Origin: Limnochordia bacterium | Lineage (GTDB): Bacteria; Bacillota; Limnochordia; DUMW01 | DNA: 64,000 bases | Direction of reading: 5' to 3' | Assembly (NCBI GenBank): GCA_023230925.1 | Contig: JALNWK010000003.1 | Span: 19,942-83,941 of the forward strand | Shown here: positions 53,000-61,191 of the stretch, one piece after another | How the letters are laid out: each line of letters opens with the position of its first letter | Numbering within the stretch: the first letter of the stretch is position 1 | Notes under the pieces: model-generated | What the model saw: only the letters and a program-made list of their open reading frames with translations | Told to the model about the DNA's origin: nothing | Database searches by the model: none | Made by a program: the position numbers and the translations under genes

Positions 53000-54199
53000 A
53001 TGTTTGTATTACCAAAATCTAAGGGCCAGCGGCTAGACATCTATGTTTGGCTGGAGAGTGTTGACCAGTTAGAAGATCAATGTCGACAACAGGCAGTGAA
53101 CTTGGCCAACTTACCCTGTAATGTTCATCATGTGGTGCTCCTACCTGACACCCATACCGGCTACGGAATGCCCATTGGCGGAGTGGTGGCCTCCCAAGAT
53201 GCCATCATCCCCAATGCCGTTGGTGTGGACATTGGCTGCGGGGTAGCCTATGTGGATACCGGGGTTGTTTGGGAGGGGCAGGATCGTAAGAAACTGATGC
53301 AAAGGATAGTTGAGGACATCCTAAGGGTTGTACCTACTGGTTTTCGGCATCATAAAAAGCCCCAGCAGTGTGCTATCCTAGACCAATATGAACCGAGAAA
53401 AGATGATCCCAAAGAGCTTCTGCATGAAATAGGGCGAGGGTACAACCAAGTGGGTACCTTAGGTTCCGGTAATCACTTTATTGAGATTCAAAAGGATATA
53501 AAGACTAACGAATTGGCGATTATGGTACACAGTGGCTCCCGGAATTTCGGCTATAAAGTATGCAACTACTATGCGAAACGGGCGAAGGAGCAACAACAAC
53601 AACTGCCCGACCGGGAGTTGGCCTATTTTCATACGGATACCCCCCAAGGACGGGGATATCTGCGTTGGATGGCCTTGGCGCTGGGATTTGCCAGGGAGAA
53701 CCGGAACGTAATGCTTGAACGGGTAAAGGATGTTGTAGCCGAACACCTGTACAAGCACTGGCAGGTTGAACCCAAGTTTAGTAAGCCGATCAATGCCCAT
53801 CATAATTATGCTTCCCAGGAAGAGGTAAAAGGCGAGAAGCTATGGATCCACCGGAAAGGGGCGATCTCTGCCCGGAAGGATGAACTGGGGATCATCCCCG
53901 GTGCGATGGGATCCTTTAGTTATATTGTCAGGGGACTTGGTTGTGAAAAGTCCTTTCAGTCCTGTTCCCATGGTGCGGGAAGGCGTCTTGGACGCAAAGA
54001 GGCCATGCGCACCTTTTCCAAGGAAGAGGTCCTTGATGATATGAAAAGGCAGGGACTCATCCTCGGTAAAGTACGGCTAAGGGATGTGGCCGAGGAATAC
54101 CGCCTTGCTTATAAAGATATTGATGAGGTAATTGCAGAGCAGTTGGATCTGATTACCCCGATCAAGAAACTAGAATCCTTAGCCACCGTGAAGGGATAG
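53000..54199 (+). CDS. rtcB: RtcB family RNA ligase (3'-phosphate/5'-OH)
   Basis: 399 residues, 13 bases after the dehydrogenase gene, with GGAGAG upstream. RtcB signatures are complete: DTHTGYGMPIGGVVA, NAVGVDIGCGVAYV (metal-binding Asp and Cys), GTLGSGNHFIEIQ, HSGSRNFG, and near the C-terminus SCSHGAGRRLGRKEA (the guanylylated His region). RtcB joins 2',3'-cyclic or 3'-phosphate RNA ends to 5'-hydroxyl ends with GTP and Mn2+. It repairs or splices RNA cut by ribonucleases or toxins. No archease or RtcA gene is nearby; the small nuclease-like gene follows 19 bases later. Confidence 0.95.
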   Translation: MFVLPKSKGQRLDIYVWLESVDQLEDQCRQQAVNLANLPCNVHHVVLLPDTHTGYGMPIGGVVASQDAIIPNAVGVDIGCGVAYVDTGVVWEGQDRKKLMQRIVEDILRVVPTGFRHHKKPQQCAILDQYEPRKDDPKELLHEIGRGYNQVGTLGSGNHFIEIQKDIKTNELAIMVHSGSRNFGYKVCNYYAKRAKEQQQQLPDRELAYFHTDTPQGRGYLRWMALALGFARENRNVMLERVKDVVAEHLYKHWQVEPKFSKPINAHHNYASQEEVKGEKLWIHRKGAISARKDELGIIPGAMGSFSYIVRGLGCEKSFQSCSHGAGRRLGRKEAMRTFSKEEVLDDMKRQGLILGKVRLRDVAEEYRLAYKDIDEVIAEQLDLITPIKKLESLATVKG

Positions 54200-54218
54200 G
54201 TCCAAGGAGGAGCGTGCA

Positions 54219-54563
54219 ATGGATCGCAGGAAGGAATTAAGGGAACAGTACCGGCAGATGAAGCCGGACATGGGGGCTTTCATCATCCGTTCCCGCTGTC
54301 ACCCCGTAGGATATTTGGAGGTCACCCAAGATCTGAAGAGCACCATTAACAGTACGGTGTTTAAGTTAAATTTCGGTAACCATCCTAACAAGAGACTACA
54401 GACACAATGGAAACATGATGGTGAAGCTGGTTTCACAGTGGAGATCCTAGAGATCCTAGACTATGATCAGGACGAAGGGAAGACGGATTACAGTGAGGAA
54501 TTGGCTCTCCTGAAGCTGATCTGGGAGGAGAAGCTCTCTAAAGAGAATCTTACCCTGTACTGA
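54219..54563 (+). CDS. Small GIY-YIG-like protein
   Basis: 114 residues with AAGGAGG 9 bases upstream. The fold pattern MGAFIIRSRCHPVGYLEVTQDLKSTINSTVFKLNFGNHPNKRLQTQWKHDGE is that of the GIY-YIG-related family beginning MDRRKELxxxYK, with a C-terminal LALLKLIWEEKL helix. The usual catalytic Tyr pair is not evident (GAFII in place of GIYxI), so nuclease activity is doubtful. It is co-transcribed with rtcB. A role in nucleic-acid processing is possible but not shown. Confidence 0.75.
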   Translation: MDRRKELREQYRQMKPDMGAFIIRSRCHPVGYLEVTQDLKSTINSTVFKLNFGNHPNKRLQTQWKHDGEAGFTVEILEILDYDQDEGKTDYSEELALLKLIWEEKLSKENLTLY

Positions 54564-54621
54564 GGGGTTGTCCAAGCCACCGAGTCTGCCCAGGGGTATC
54601 ATCAAAGGAGGCGCTGGACTT

Positions 54622-55480
54622 GTGAGATCTGAGCAGGAGATGATGCAACTGATCCTAAACGTAGCCAAACAGGACCCAACGGATCCGGGTAGTTGGCTTG
54701 GAAGGGTCGTGCATTAACTGCAACATGCCAAAGGATAAGTTTCAGGATTACGATATTACCTACGTGGTCACAGACATGGAACCCTTTAAGAGAGACGATA
54801 AATGGTTTGATGTCTTCGGGAAGCGAATCATACTACAAACACCTGAAGCGCTGTCTTCCACCCGAGCTTGGCAACGGTTTTCATACCTAATGCTAGTTGA
54901 AGATGGATCTTGCATTGATCTGACTTTGGTACCCTAGATGAACTTGATGTATTTAGACAAGCTACTAGCTATTTTGCTGGATAAAGACCGACTGATCACA
55001 AATCCGCCGATTCCAACAGATACTGATTACCATGTGAAAAGACTGGCTGCTAAGTGCTTCGATGACTGCTACAATGAGTTTTGGTGGGTATCTCCCTACG
55101 TTTCCAAGGGCTTGTGCCCGTAGGGAGATTCTGTTTGCATCGGAGCACTTGAACCTTCATGTTCGGCCCAATCTGCTTAGGATGATGGTGTAGCAAGTTG
55201 GGATCGAGATCAATTTCTCCGTAAGCGTTGGTAAAGCACACAAATGCTTAGAACGTCATGTTACGCAGGACATCTGGCAGGAGTTGATGGTAACCTATCG
55301 CAATGACTCATACCAGGTCATGTGGGACGCTTTGTTTGCATGTCATGCATTGTTCCGCAAATCTTCCAAGAATGTAGCCAGGATTCTTCGTTATCCCTAT
55401 CCGGACTATGATAAAAAGGCATCAACAAGGCACTCTACGAAAAGCACCACTCCGTTCCCGATGAAAACAGGGTGGTATAA
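54622..55480 (+). pseudogene. Streptomycin adenylyltransferase (ANT(6)-type) pseudogene
   Basis: A GTG start with AAAGGAGG upstream opens MRSEQEMMQLILNVAKQD, the family N-terminus, but the catalytic GSRxN loop is destroyed. The next frame gives KDKFQDYDITYVVTDMEPF (catalytic DYD in place), LVEDGSCIDLTLVP, a TAG at 54935, then YHVKRLAAKCFDDCYNEFWWVSPYVSKGL. A third frame gives EILFASEHLNLHVRPNLLRMM, an in-frame stop, then WQELMVTY and MWDALFACHALFRKSSKNVA, and a fourth change gives GINKALYEKHHSVPDENRVV. At least three frameshifts and two stops. Intact relatives transfer AMP to streptomycin. Confidence 0.9.
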
Positions 55481-55844
55481 AGGTCATGATGTTAGGTACC
55501 AATATCATCGAAGAGGATGATTGGTCATGTTCTCGAAGTAAAGATGTTGGCCGAGCTACTGCATCGTTGTACGAGTACATGGTAGACTGCCTAAGTTGTA
55601 GTTAGCAACACAAATGGCAGTAAACGAGAGGGAAATTCAGCGTGACGGGACAAAACGCCTGAAAACAAGTGTTTTAAAGTGTTGTTCTCCCGGGTGTACT
55701 TTGCTAGACTAAAGGTAGGAATGTTACATACAAGGCTCACTGGTTCCGCTGTCATCCAAGGACTTGAATCAATGATACGATAGAGATGACCTATGGTTAT
55801 TAAATGATGTTCGAATATGTGCAGATGACCGGAGTTGAATACAG
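55481..55844. promoter_or_regulatory. Upstream region of the regulator gene with a TGTAC-GA-GTACA dyad
   Basis: 364 bases without a gene. TGTAC-GA-GTACA (55568-55579) is a perfect 5-bp dyad reminiscent of AraR-type operators (TTGTACGTACAA core). It lies about 265 bases before the AraR-like regulator gene. Promoter elements could not be fixed. Confidence 0.35.
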
Positions 55845-56963
55845 ATGGCCACGGTGAATCAGAGTAAGGATCAAACTTCAAAACCGCTATATTCCCAAAT
55901 CGAGGATGCTCTCAGAAGGCGTATTGAATATGGTGAATTCAAAAGCGGTTGTCAGATTCCAACGGAGATTGAGTTGATGGAGACCTTCCAGGTCAGCAGA
56001 ACGACGGTTCGCACAGCTGTCGCCAATCTGGTTAACGATGGCTTACTCTGCCGTGTTCAAGGACGGGGTACTTTTGTTGCGGAACAGGAAACAAAGGTAA
56101 GCACCCCTAGTCGCGAACGTGTATCCCAAGAGAACATGAGCATAGGGGTCGTAATTGCTGGTCTAATGGGCTATCAGCCAAGCACAGTGATCCGTGGGAT
56201 TGAAGCCGCTCTTCGTGCAAATGATGTCAATCTTATGCTTCTAAGTTCAAATATCAACCCAGACATTGAAAAAGAGAATCTTGAAAGACTGCTCCGGGCA
56301 GATGTGCAAGGGATCATTATCTGGCCTTCAGGGCACCAGGAGGATGCCGTCAGGCGTATTGTGGAAACAAGTCAGGTTGTTCCTGTGCTATTGATCGATT
56401 GCTTCTTCCGCGGCATTGATCTGCCTTATGTGGTCTCGGATAACTTCGGTGGTGCATATGAGGCTGCTGATTATCTTATTTCCCGTGGCTGTCAGCGTAT
56501 TGGATTTGTGAGTACGATGTCGCCGACAGAACCAGGGGTACTCAGTTCAATATCCGAGCGGTATCGGGGATATGTCATGGCCCTGGAGAATAATGGCATG
56601 GTAGCTGATGAGGCCCTGCTGTTTTCCCATTGGAACTACTCATTTGAGCACACGAGCTTCGCTGAGTATGTAAAGCGGAATCAGATTGATGCAATCCTCA
56701 TTGAGAATGATAATGTACTAGTTCAGGTTGTGAAAGTGTGTCAGGAGAAAGGCATCAGAATTCCAGATGATCTAACGATCGTTGGATTTGATGATTCGCA
56801 AATCCTATCTAGTCTGAGCTTTCCGGTTTCCAGTGTACGGCAACGTTGGTACGATATGGGCTATACCGCCGGGCGGATGATGATCAAGATGATCTACGGT
56901 GAACACAGCATTCTTGACCGACAAATCGTATTGCCAATCAGGTTGATGATCCGGGATTTGTAA
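55845..56963 (+). CDS. AraR-type regulator: GntR DNA-binding domain with LacI-like sugar sensor
   Basis: 372 residues. Residues 13-80 form a GntR winged helix: PLYSQIEDALRRRIEYGEFKSG, then IPTEIELMETFQVSRTTVRTAV, NDGLLCRVQGRGTFVAE. From about 100 to the end there is a periplasmic-binding-like sugar sensor of the LacI type: SIGVVIAGLMGYQPSTVIRGIE, then VQGIIIWPSG, PVLLIDCFFRGIDLPYVVSDNFGGAYEAADYLISRG, LTIVGFDDSQI. This combination is that of B. subtilis AraR, which represses sugar genes until its sugar binds. It probably controls the exported-protein operon starting at 57194. The sugar is unknown. Confidence 0.92.
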   Translation: MATVNQSKDQTSKPLYSQIEDALRRRIEYGEFKSGCQIPTEIELMETFQVSRTTVRTAVANLVNDGLLCRVQGRGTFVAEQETKVSTPSRERVSQENMSIGVVIAGLMGYQPSTVIRGIEAALRANDVNLMLLSSNINPDIEKENLERLLRADVQGIIIWPSGHQEDAVRRIVETSQVVPVLLIDCFFRGIDLPYVVSDNFGGAYEAADYLISRGCQRIGFVSTMSPTEPGVLSSISERYRGYVMALENNGMVADEALLFSHWNYSFEHTSFAEYVKRNQIDAILIENDNVLVQVVKVCQEKGIRIPDDLTIVGFDDSQILSSLSFPVSSVRQRWYDMGYTAGRMMIKMIYGEHSILDRQIVLPIRLMIRDL

Positions 56964-57054
56964 TACCGACCGTCTACCGTGGAGATTCCTTTCAATATTT
57001 GATAATAACGTGGTTCGTATCTGTACACATATAGTAGTGAAGGCTCAGATTCAT

Positions 57055-57060
57055 TATAAT
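57055..57060 (+). promoter_or_regulatory. Candidate -10 element before the carbohydrate operon
   Basis: A perfect TATAAT (57055-57060) lies 134 bases before the next start codon; no clear -35. CTGTACAC at about 57020-57028 shares the TGTAC core of the upstream dyad. Confidence 0.35.
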
Positions 57061-57193
57061 ACACGTGACTCTTATAGAACAGTCGCATAACGAAGTAATG
57101 GCAGAACAATTCGGCTTTCGGCGACCGGTCAGATACTTCGACTTTGACCGTGAGCGCTGTGCATATCACCTAACAATTGTGGGAGGAGAGAGA

Positions 57194-57907
57194 ATGAAGA
57201 GAGTTACTCTATGCGTGCTTATGTTGCTGCTTTGTCTATCTGTTGTGGTATCGGCTGAAGAGATGCCTGTGGCCACCGCAGTGAGGGCAAAAGGTAGTGT
57301 GACCATTGATGGAGAGTTCGACCATGAGTGGGAAAACGCCGTCAATCATGTAATCAGAGTATCCAAGGACGATCCTGTTGTACAGGAATTTGGGACGGTT
57401 TGGAATCCGGATGTGTTCAACGCAGAAGGTGAGTTCTATTTCATGTGGGATGAGAAGAACCTATACCTGTTTGCCAACATCATAGACGATGCCATCTATG
57501 ATTCTGATTCTATCGTTTGGCTGAATGATACCGTGGCCGTTTTCATGGTAGATACAGATAGTACTGCAAATTTCAAGCTTCCTATACCGGCTTCGGTCGC
57601 CTCAAAGCGTGTTGTCCTGGAACGTATGAATGTCAATGATATAGCCCAGATGGCGGTTCGGCAGATGGCTGATGTGTACGCCAAAATTACCGAGACCGGT
57701 TGGTGTCTTGAGGCTGCCTTGGACTGGAACAAGGTATTTGCGGCAAAGATTGATATTGCTGCCGGCAAAAGCTTAAGATTCACGCCACTACTCATTGATG
57801 GTCGCGGACCAGGCGGACCAAAACAGAACTGGGGCCAGGCGATGTGGGTGGGCGACGGAGACTGTGTCGATGGTAGTGTCTATGGCTGGATGAAGCTAGT
57901 TGACTAA
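57194..57907 (+). CDS. Exported CBM9-like carbohydrate-binding protein
   Basis: 237 residues from ATG 57194, with GGGAGGAGAG upstream; upstream in-frame codons to 57065 lack a site. Signal peptide: VTLCVLMLLLCLSVVVSAEE. The mature protein is one family 9 carbohydrate-binding (DOMON-like) domain. It begins GSVTIDGEFDHEWENAVNHVI and has EFYFMWDEKNLYLFANIIDDAIYD and WLNDTVAVFMVD. GWCLEAALDWNKVF follows, with WVGDGDCVDGSVYGWMKLVD at the end. CBM9 binds the ends of beta-glucans and other saccharides. It is first in a same-direction run of four exported proteins. Confidence 0.85.
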   Translation: MKRVTLCVLMLLLCLSVVVSAEEMPVATAVRAKGSVTIDGEFDHEWENAVNHVIRVSKDDPVVQEFGTVWNPDVFNAEGEFYFMWDEKNLYLFANIIDDAIYDSDSIVWLNDTVAVFMVDTDSTANFKLPIPASVASKRVVLERMNVNDIAQMAVRQMADVYAKITETGWCLEAALDWNKVFAAKIDIAAGKSLRFTPLLIDGRGPGGPKQNWGQAMWVGDGDCVDGSVYGWMKLVD

Positions 57908-57971
57908 CAAGATGTTGTACCTGAGCAGTATGCTTCTAGTACCATACTGCTCAGTGCCTGTAGGAGGTTGA

Positions 57972-60455
57972 ATGATGCAAAACCTGGGAGGTATTAGGGT
58001 GTTCACAGTGTGTTGTCTTGCGGCGATTCTCGTCGCAACATTGATCATGGTGCCTTCAGCGGTCTGTGCTAAAACAGCCGTCATTGACCTTGACGATTTC
58101 ACCGTGGAGTATGAAGTGCCCGAGAAAGTGAAGGAATTGGAGTATGTCCGGATCAATTACTCGGTTAAAGGACTGGAATCCAATGAGATTCTGGGGGTAA
58201 TACCATTAGAGCAGTTGGCTACCAGTGCCCAAGGGTGGAGGCTTGATCGAGGCGGCCTTTTTACCAAGCTTGATGGATCGGCGGCCCAGACCACCTTTAA
58301 TGTGGCAGAAGCCGGCGAGTATTGGATGGCCATCAAGGTGTGCACCGGAAGCAAAGATGATCTAGGTCAAATCAACGTCGATCATAGTTTTGAACTGAGG
58401 ATCAACGATCGAATGGTACAGTTGGTGGCCCAAAGCCCGGCGAATATGGTCTACTGGGAGTTCATCAGACTAAACCTGGATAAAGGAACTAACCAGATTC
58501 AGTTGGTGAAGACTGGCCGGGGCGAGGTGACCGTCCAAGAGATTCGTCTTTACTCCGAGGAACCCTTCGAATATGGAGCATACGTTGGGGAAGATCTAGT
58601 TGTCGGGGTCGGAATGTTTCCGGGCTATGATCATATACCCAGCGGATTTGTTGAAAGCATTGAAGTAGAGCTTATTGTTGATGAGGATGTGGATCCTTGG
58701 ACAGAGTTTGTCTTCTCGGCCAAGGTCAAAAATACAGGTAACTCCCTGTGGATTGCCAAGGGCTATGGACACGTTGAATTCGAGATTCATTCCTCCGGCG
58801 GCACTTCAGATAAGTACAAGCTACAAAGGGATCTAGGGCCTGGAGAGAGCCACCCGATTGGTAGTGTTGTTAAGTTTGGCAACCTGGCGATGAAAGCATT
58901 AAGGGCAAAACCAGGGGACGAGCTGGAGACGGTTACCGTCGATGTGGTGGTACACAAAGATATGACCCGCCAGCTGGTAGCGAGAATCGAGGTGCCAATA
59001 GTCCGCGGAGAGACCCGTTCCGAATTAGTTATGGGAGAACCCCGGGTGGTTAAAAGGAGTGCCAATGCGCTAGTTTCCATGTCTCGGCAGAGTATCGGTT
59101 GGGCTGTGAACATGAAACATCTGGCCAATGACTTTCTTGTTCTACAGGTACCGATTGGGCAAAGCCAGGCTATCCTAGGGGCTGGCTGGGATGAGGAGCT
59201 TATTAGCGACACCATCTACCTTGACGTGGATCAGGATACATGGTTTCCCAGGAGCGATGCACTAGTAGCTACTGATTGGAGTATCCGCCGGGGTGAGGAA
59301 ACTGAGCCAGTGATCAGTTTGTATCATCTGCCCATTAGGGATTGGGATTTAATGTATGACATTGACGCCCTCACAGAGAACTTCAAGGAAATCCGTGCCG
59401 CGGGATTTAACACCATTTACGTACAAATATTCCCCCAGTGGAATCGGAACCGACTCCCGATTGTACACAATTCCTTGATTGCTGCTCAGAATGTAGGCCT
59501 ACAGGTAATTCCAGCCATATATTTCCGTAATCAGAGTAGTTGGCTAGAGAGCCTATTTCCCGGGTATAGCATACGGCGGGTAGGCAATGAAGTAGATGCT
59601 CTGGATGACTCTTTGGCTGATGCCATCGCGGACTGGTTTGATACGGTGATGGCTGATTACGGAGACATCATGTATACCACGGCCAGCGGCAGGATTCCAG
59701 TAGTCGTTCATGATGAATACGCCTATAGTGGTTCGGCCAAAAGGAGGACCATGGGTGGTAGTAGGGAAGACGTGGCCGCGTTTAGAGTCTGGCTGGAGAA
59801 AGAATATCAGACTATTGAGGCGTTAAACAGAGCATGGGGTGTTGACTATCTGTCGTTTTCGTCTGTAGACCCTAGTGTGTGTATAGGCTTGGATCCTGGG
59901 GAATACCCAGCCCCCTACCAAGAATGGGATACAGCTATTCTGGACTGGGATCGATTCCGCAGCGAAATATTCGCACGACAGTTAGGTCAGATTAGCCGGG
60001 AGCTTAAACGGCGATGGCCCAATGTCATCACCGGGATCATGCCCTTTGGGGGCGACAACTACACTATAAAGGAAATGTGGGGTGAGGTGGACGAGACTGC
60101 TCAGAGGACTGCCGCCTTGGGAGACCATTTGCGGGATCGCGAACTAAGCGATCTGGATTTCATTGTGTTCATTCGCACACCGGTTAATCTCATTGAAGAA
60201 GAACTGACTACCTTTGTGCGATATTGGGCAGAAGCCGGTATTACCCCAGTGTTATATGGCAGGGTGGGAGGCGGTTATGATGCTGGTAGCGTGAGCTCAC
60301 TGCTCCCGTTTTACCGATTGGTCTATGAAAACGGAGGTGTTCCAGGGTACTTTGGCTGGAATGACTACCCCCTCGAGGAAAACTGTCCTACCTATCAACG
60401 GGAGGAGACCTTACGGTTCCTCTATGAAGTAAAGAAAACTATAGGGAATAAATAG
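57972..60455 (+). CDS. Exported protein with GH42-like TIM barrel
   Basis: 827 residues, TAGGAGG before the ATG. Signal peptide: VFTVCCLAAILVATLIMVPSAVCAKT. Residues 30-190 look like a beta-sandwich that opens with AVIDLDDFTVEYEVPEKV. More beta-rich domains follow to about 440. The C-terminal 380 residues form a TIM barrel: ALTENFKEIRAAGFNTIYVQ and VVHDEYAYSGSAK. EALNRAWGVDYLSFSSVDP is the motif seen in GH42/GH2-type beta-galactosidases (LNxAWGxxYxSF), with IPVVVHDEYAY supplying a candidate acid Glu. Substrate unknown. No dockerin, anchor or SLH motif was seen. Confidence 0.75.
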   Translation: MMQNLGGIRVFTVCCLAAILVATLIMVPSAVCAKTAVIDLDDFTVEYEVPEKVKELEYVRINYSVKGLESNEILGVIPLEQLATSAQGWRLDRGGLFTKLDGSAAQTTFNVAEAGEYWMAIKVCTGSKDDLGQINVDHSFELRINDRMVQLVAQSPANMVYWEFIRLNLDKGTNQIQLVKTGRGEVTVQEIRLYSEEPFEYGAYVGEDLVVGVGMFPGYDHIPSGFVESIEVELIVDEDVDPWTEFVFSAKVKNTGNSLWIAKGYGHVEFEIHSSGGTSDKYKLQRDLGPGESHPIGSVVKFGNLAMKALRAKPGDELETVTVDVVVHKDMTRQLVARIEVPIVRGETRSELVMGEPRVVKRSANALVSMSRQSIGWAVNMKHLANDFLVLQVPIGQSQAILGAGWDEELISDTIYLDVDQDTWFPRSDALVATDWSIRRGEETEPVISLYHLPIRDWDLMYDIDALTENFKEIRAAGFNTIYVQIFPQWNRNRLPIVHNSLIAAQNVGLQVIPAIYFRNQSSWLESLFPGYSIRRVGNEVDALDDSLADAIADWFDTVMADYGDIMYTTASGRIPVVVHDEYAYSGSAKRRTMGGSREDVAAFRVWLEKEYQTIEALNRAWGVDYLSFSSVDPSVCIGLDPGEYPAPYQEWDTAILDWDRFRSEIFARQLGQISRELKRRWPNVITGIMPFGGDNYTIKEMWGEVDETAQRTAALGDHLRDRELSDLDFIVFIRTPVNLIEEELTTFVRYWAEAGITPVLYGRVGGGYDAGSVSSLLPFYRLVYENGGVPGYFGWNDYPLEENCPTYQREETLRFLYEVKKTIGNK

Positions 60456-60466
60456 GAGGTTCATAA

Positions 60467-61141
60467 ATGAGGCATTACCAGAAGCTGGGTTTACTTGTGT
60501 TGTCGTGTGCTGTGTTTATCATGGCTAGTGTGAGTGTATTTGCGAGCTCTAACGTTGTGGTTTATGAGGATTTTAGTGGATACAACACTGAAGGCGAACT
60601 CGAACGAATGTGGTTTCCTTTCCAGAACAAAGGACCTCTCCAGCTAATCGAGGATAGCTCTTGTACCGGAGGAAAGGGCGTTGGTGTTAGATTAGGTGAG
60701 AAAGCCAAGATGGGTTGCGGTTGGTATCCTTTTGAGCCAATGACGAAGGGTTCTGTGGAGATCAGATTCTATGATCCTAACAACCCATATGAGCAAGGTT
60801 CGTCAGGGGTAGCTGGCATCACCGATGAATTGGCCAAGTTTTGGCTTTTTGTGGGAGTAGGGACAAGCAATTTCGGGCAACCGCGGTTTCCCAACAATTA
60901 CGCGTTTCGCTTGCATGGTGGGAACCCCGGATGGACCTTAACCAACGTCAAGAGAACCGAAGGGTGGCACGTGTTGAAGTTTGCGTTTGATCACTACAAG
61001 ATTACTGCGTTTATTGATGATGTTGTGGTCTTCGAGACTGAAGCAGCACCATTTAATAAGGTCGGCGGTGTGGCCATAGGTAGTCTGTGGCCGGTTTATG
61101 ATGATCAACTCATCTTTGATACCGTAACAGTAATGGAGTAG
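60467..61141 (+). CDS. Exported concanavalin-like (laminin-G-type) protein
   Basis: 224 residues with AGGAGG upstream, start 11 bases after the previous stop. Signal peptide: LGLLVLSCAVFIMASVSVFASS. The mature part is one beta-sandwich of the concanavalin/LamG type: VVYEDFSGYNTEGELERMWF, a middle with KGSVEIRFYDP, and WHVLKFAFDHYKITAFIDDVVVFE. The last stretch is the characteristic second half of such domains (W..v.f.f....i..yidg..v). No catalytic residues known for a hydrolase were found, so it probably binds a polysaccharide. Confidence 0.75.
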   Translation: MRHYQKLGLLVLSCAVFIMASVSVFASSNVVVYEDFSGYNTEGELERMWFPFQNKGPLQLIEDSSCTGGKGVGVRLGEKAKMGCGWYPFEPMTKGSVEIRFYDPNNPYEQGSSGVAGITDELAKFWLFVGVGTSNFGQPRFPNNYAFRLHGGNPGWTLTNVKRTEGWHVLKFAFDHYKITAFIDDVVVFETEAAPFNKVGGVAIGSLWPVYDDQLIFDTVTVME

Positions 61142-61191
61142 TCGAAAGACCTCTCAAACGATGAGAACGCAAGATAAGGAGGATGAGCCAG

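Noticed and set aside
55090..55129. 11-bp inverted repeat (ATCTCCCTACG/CGTAGGGAGAT)
   Set aside because: It lies inside the adenylyltransferase pseudogene and both arms read as conserved protein sequence (VSPYV, RREI-type), so it is a by-product of coding.
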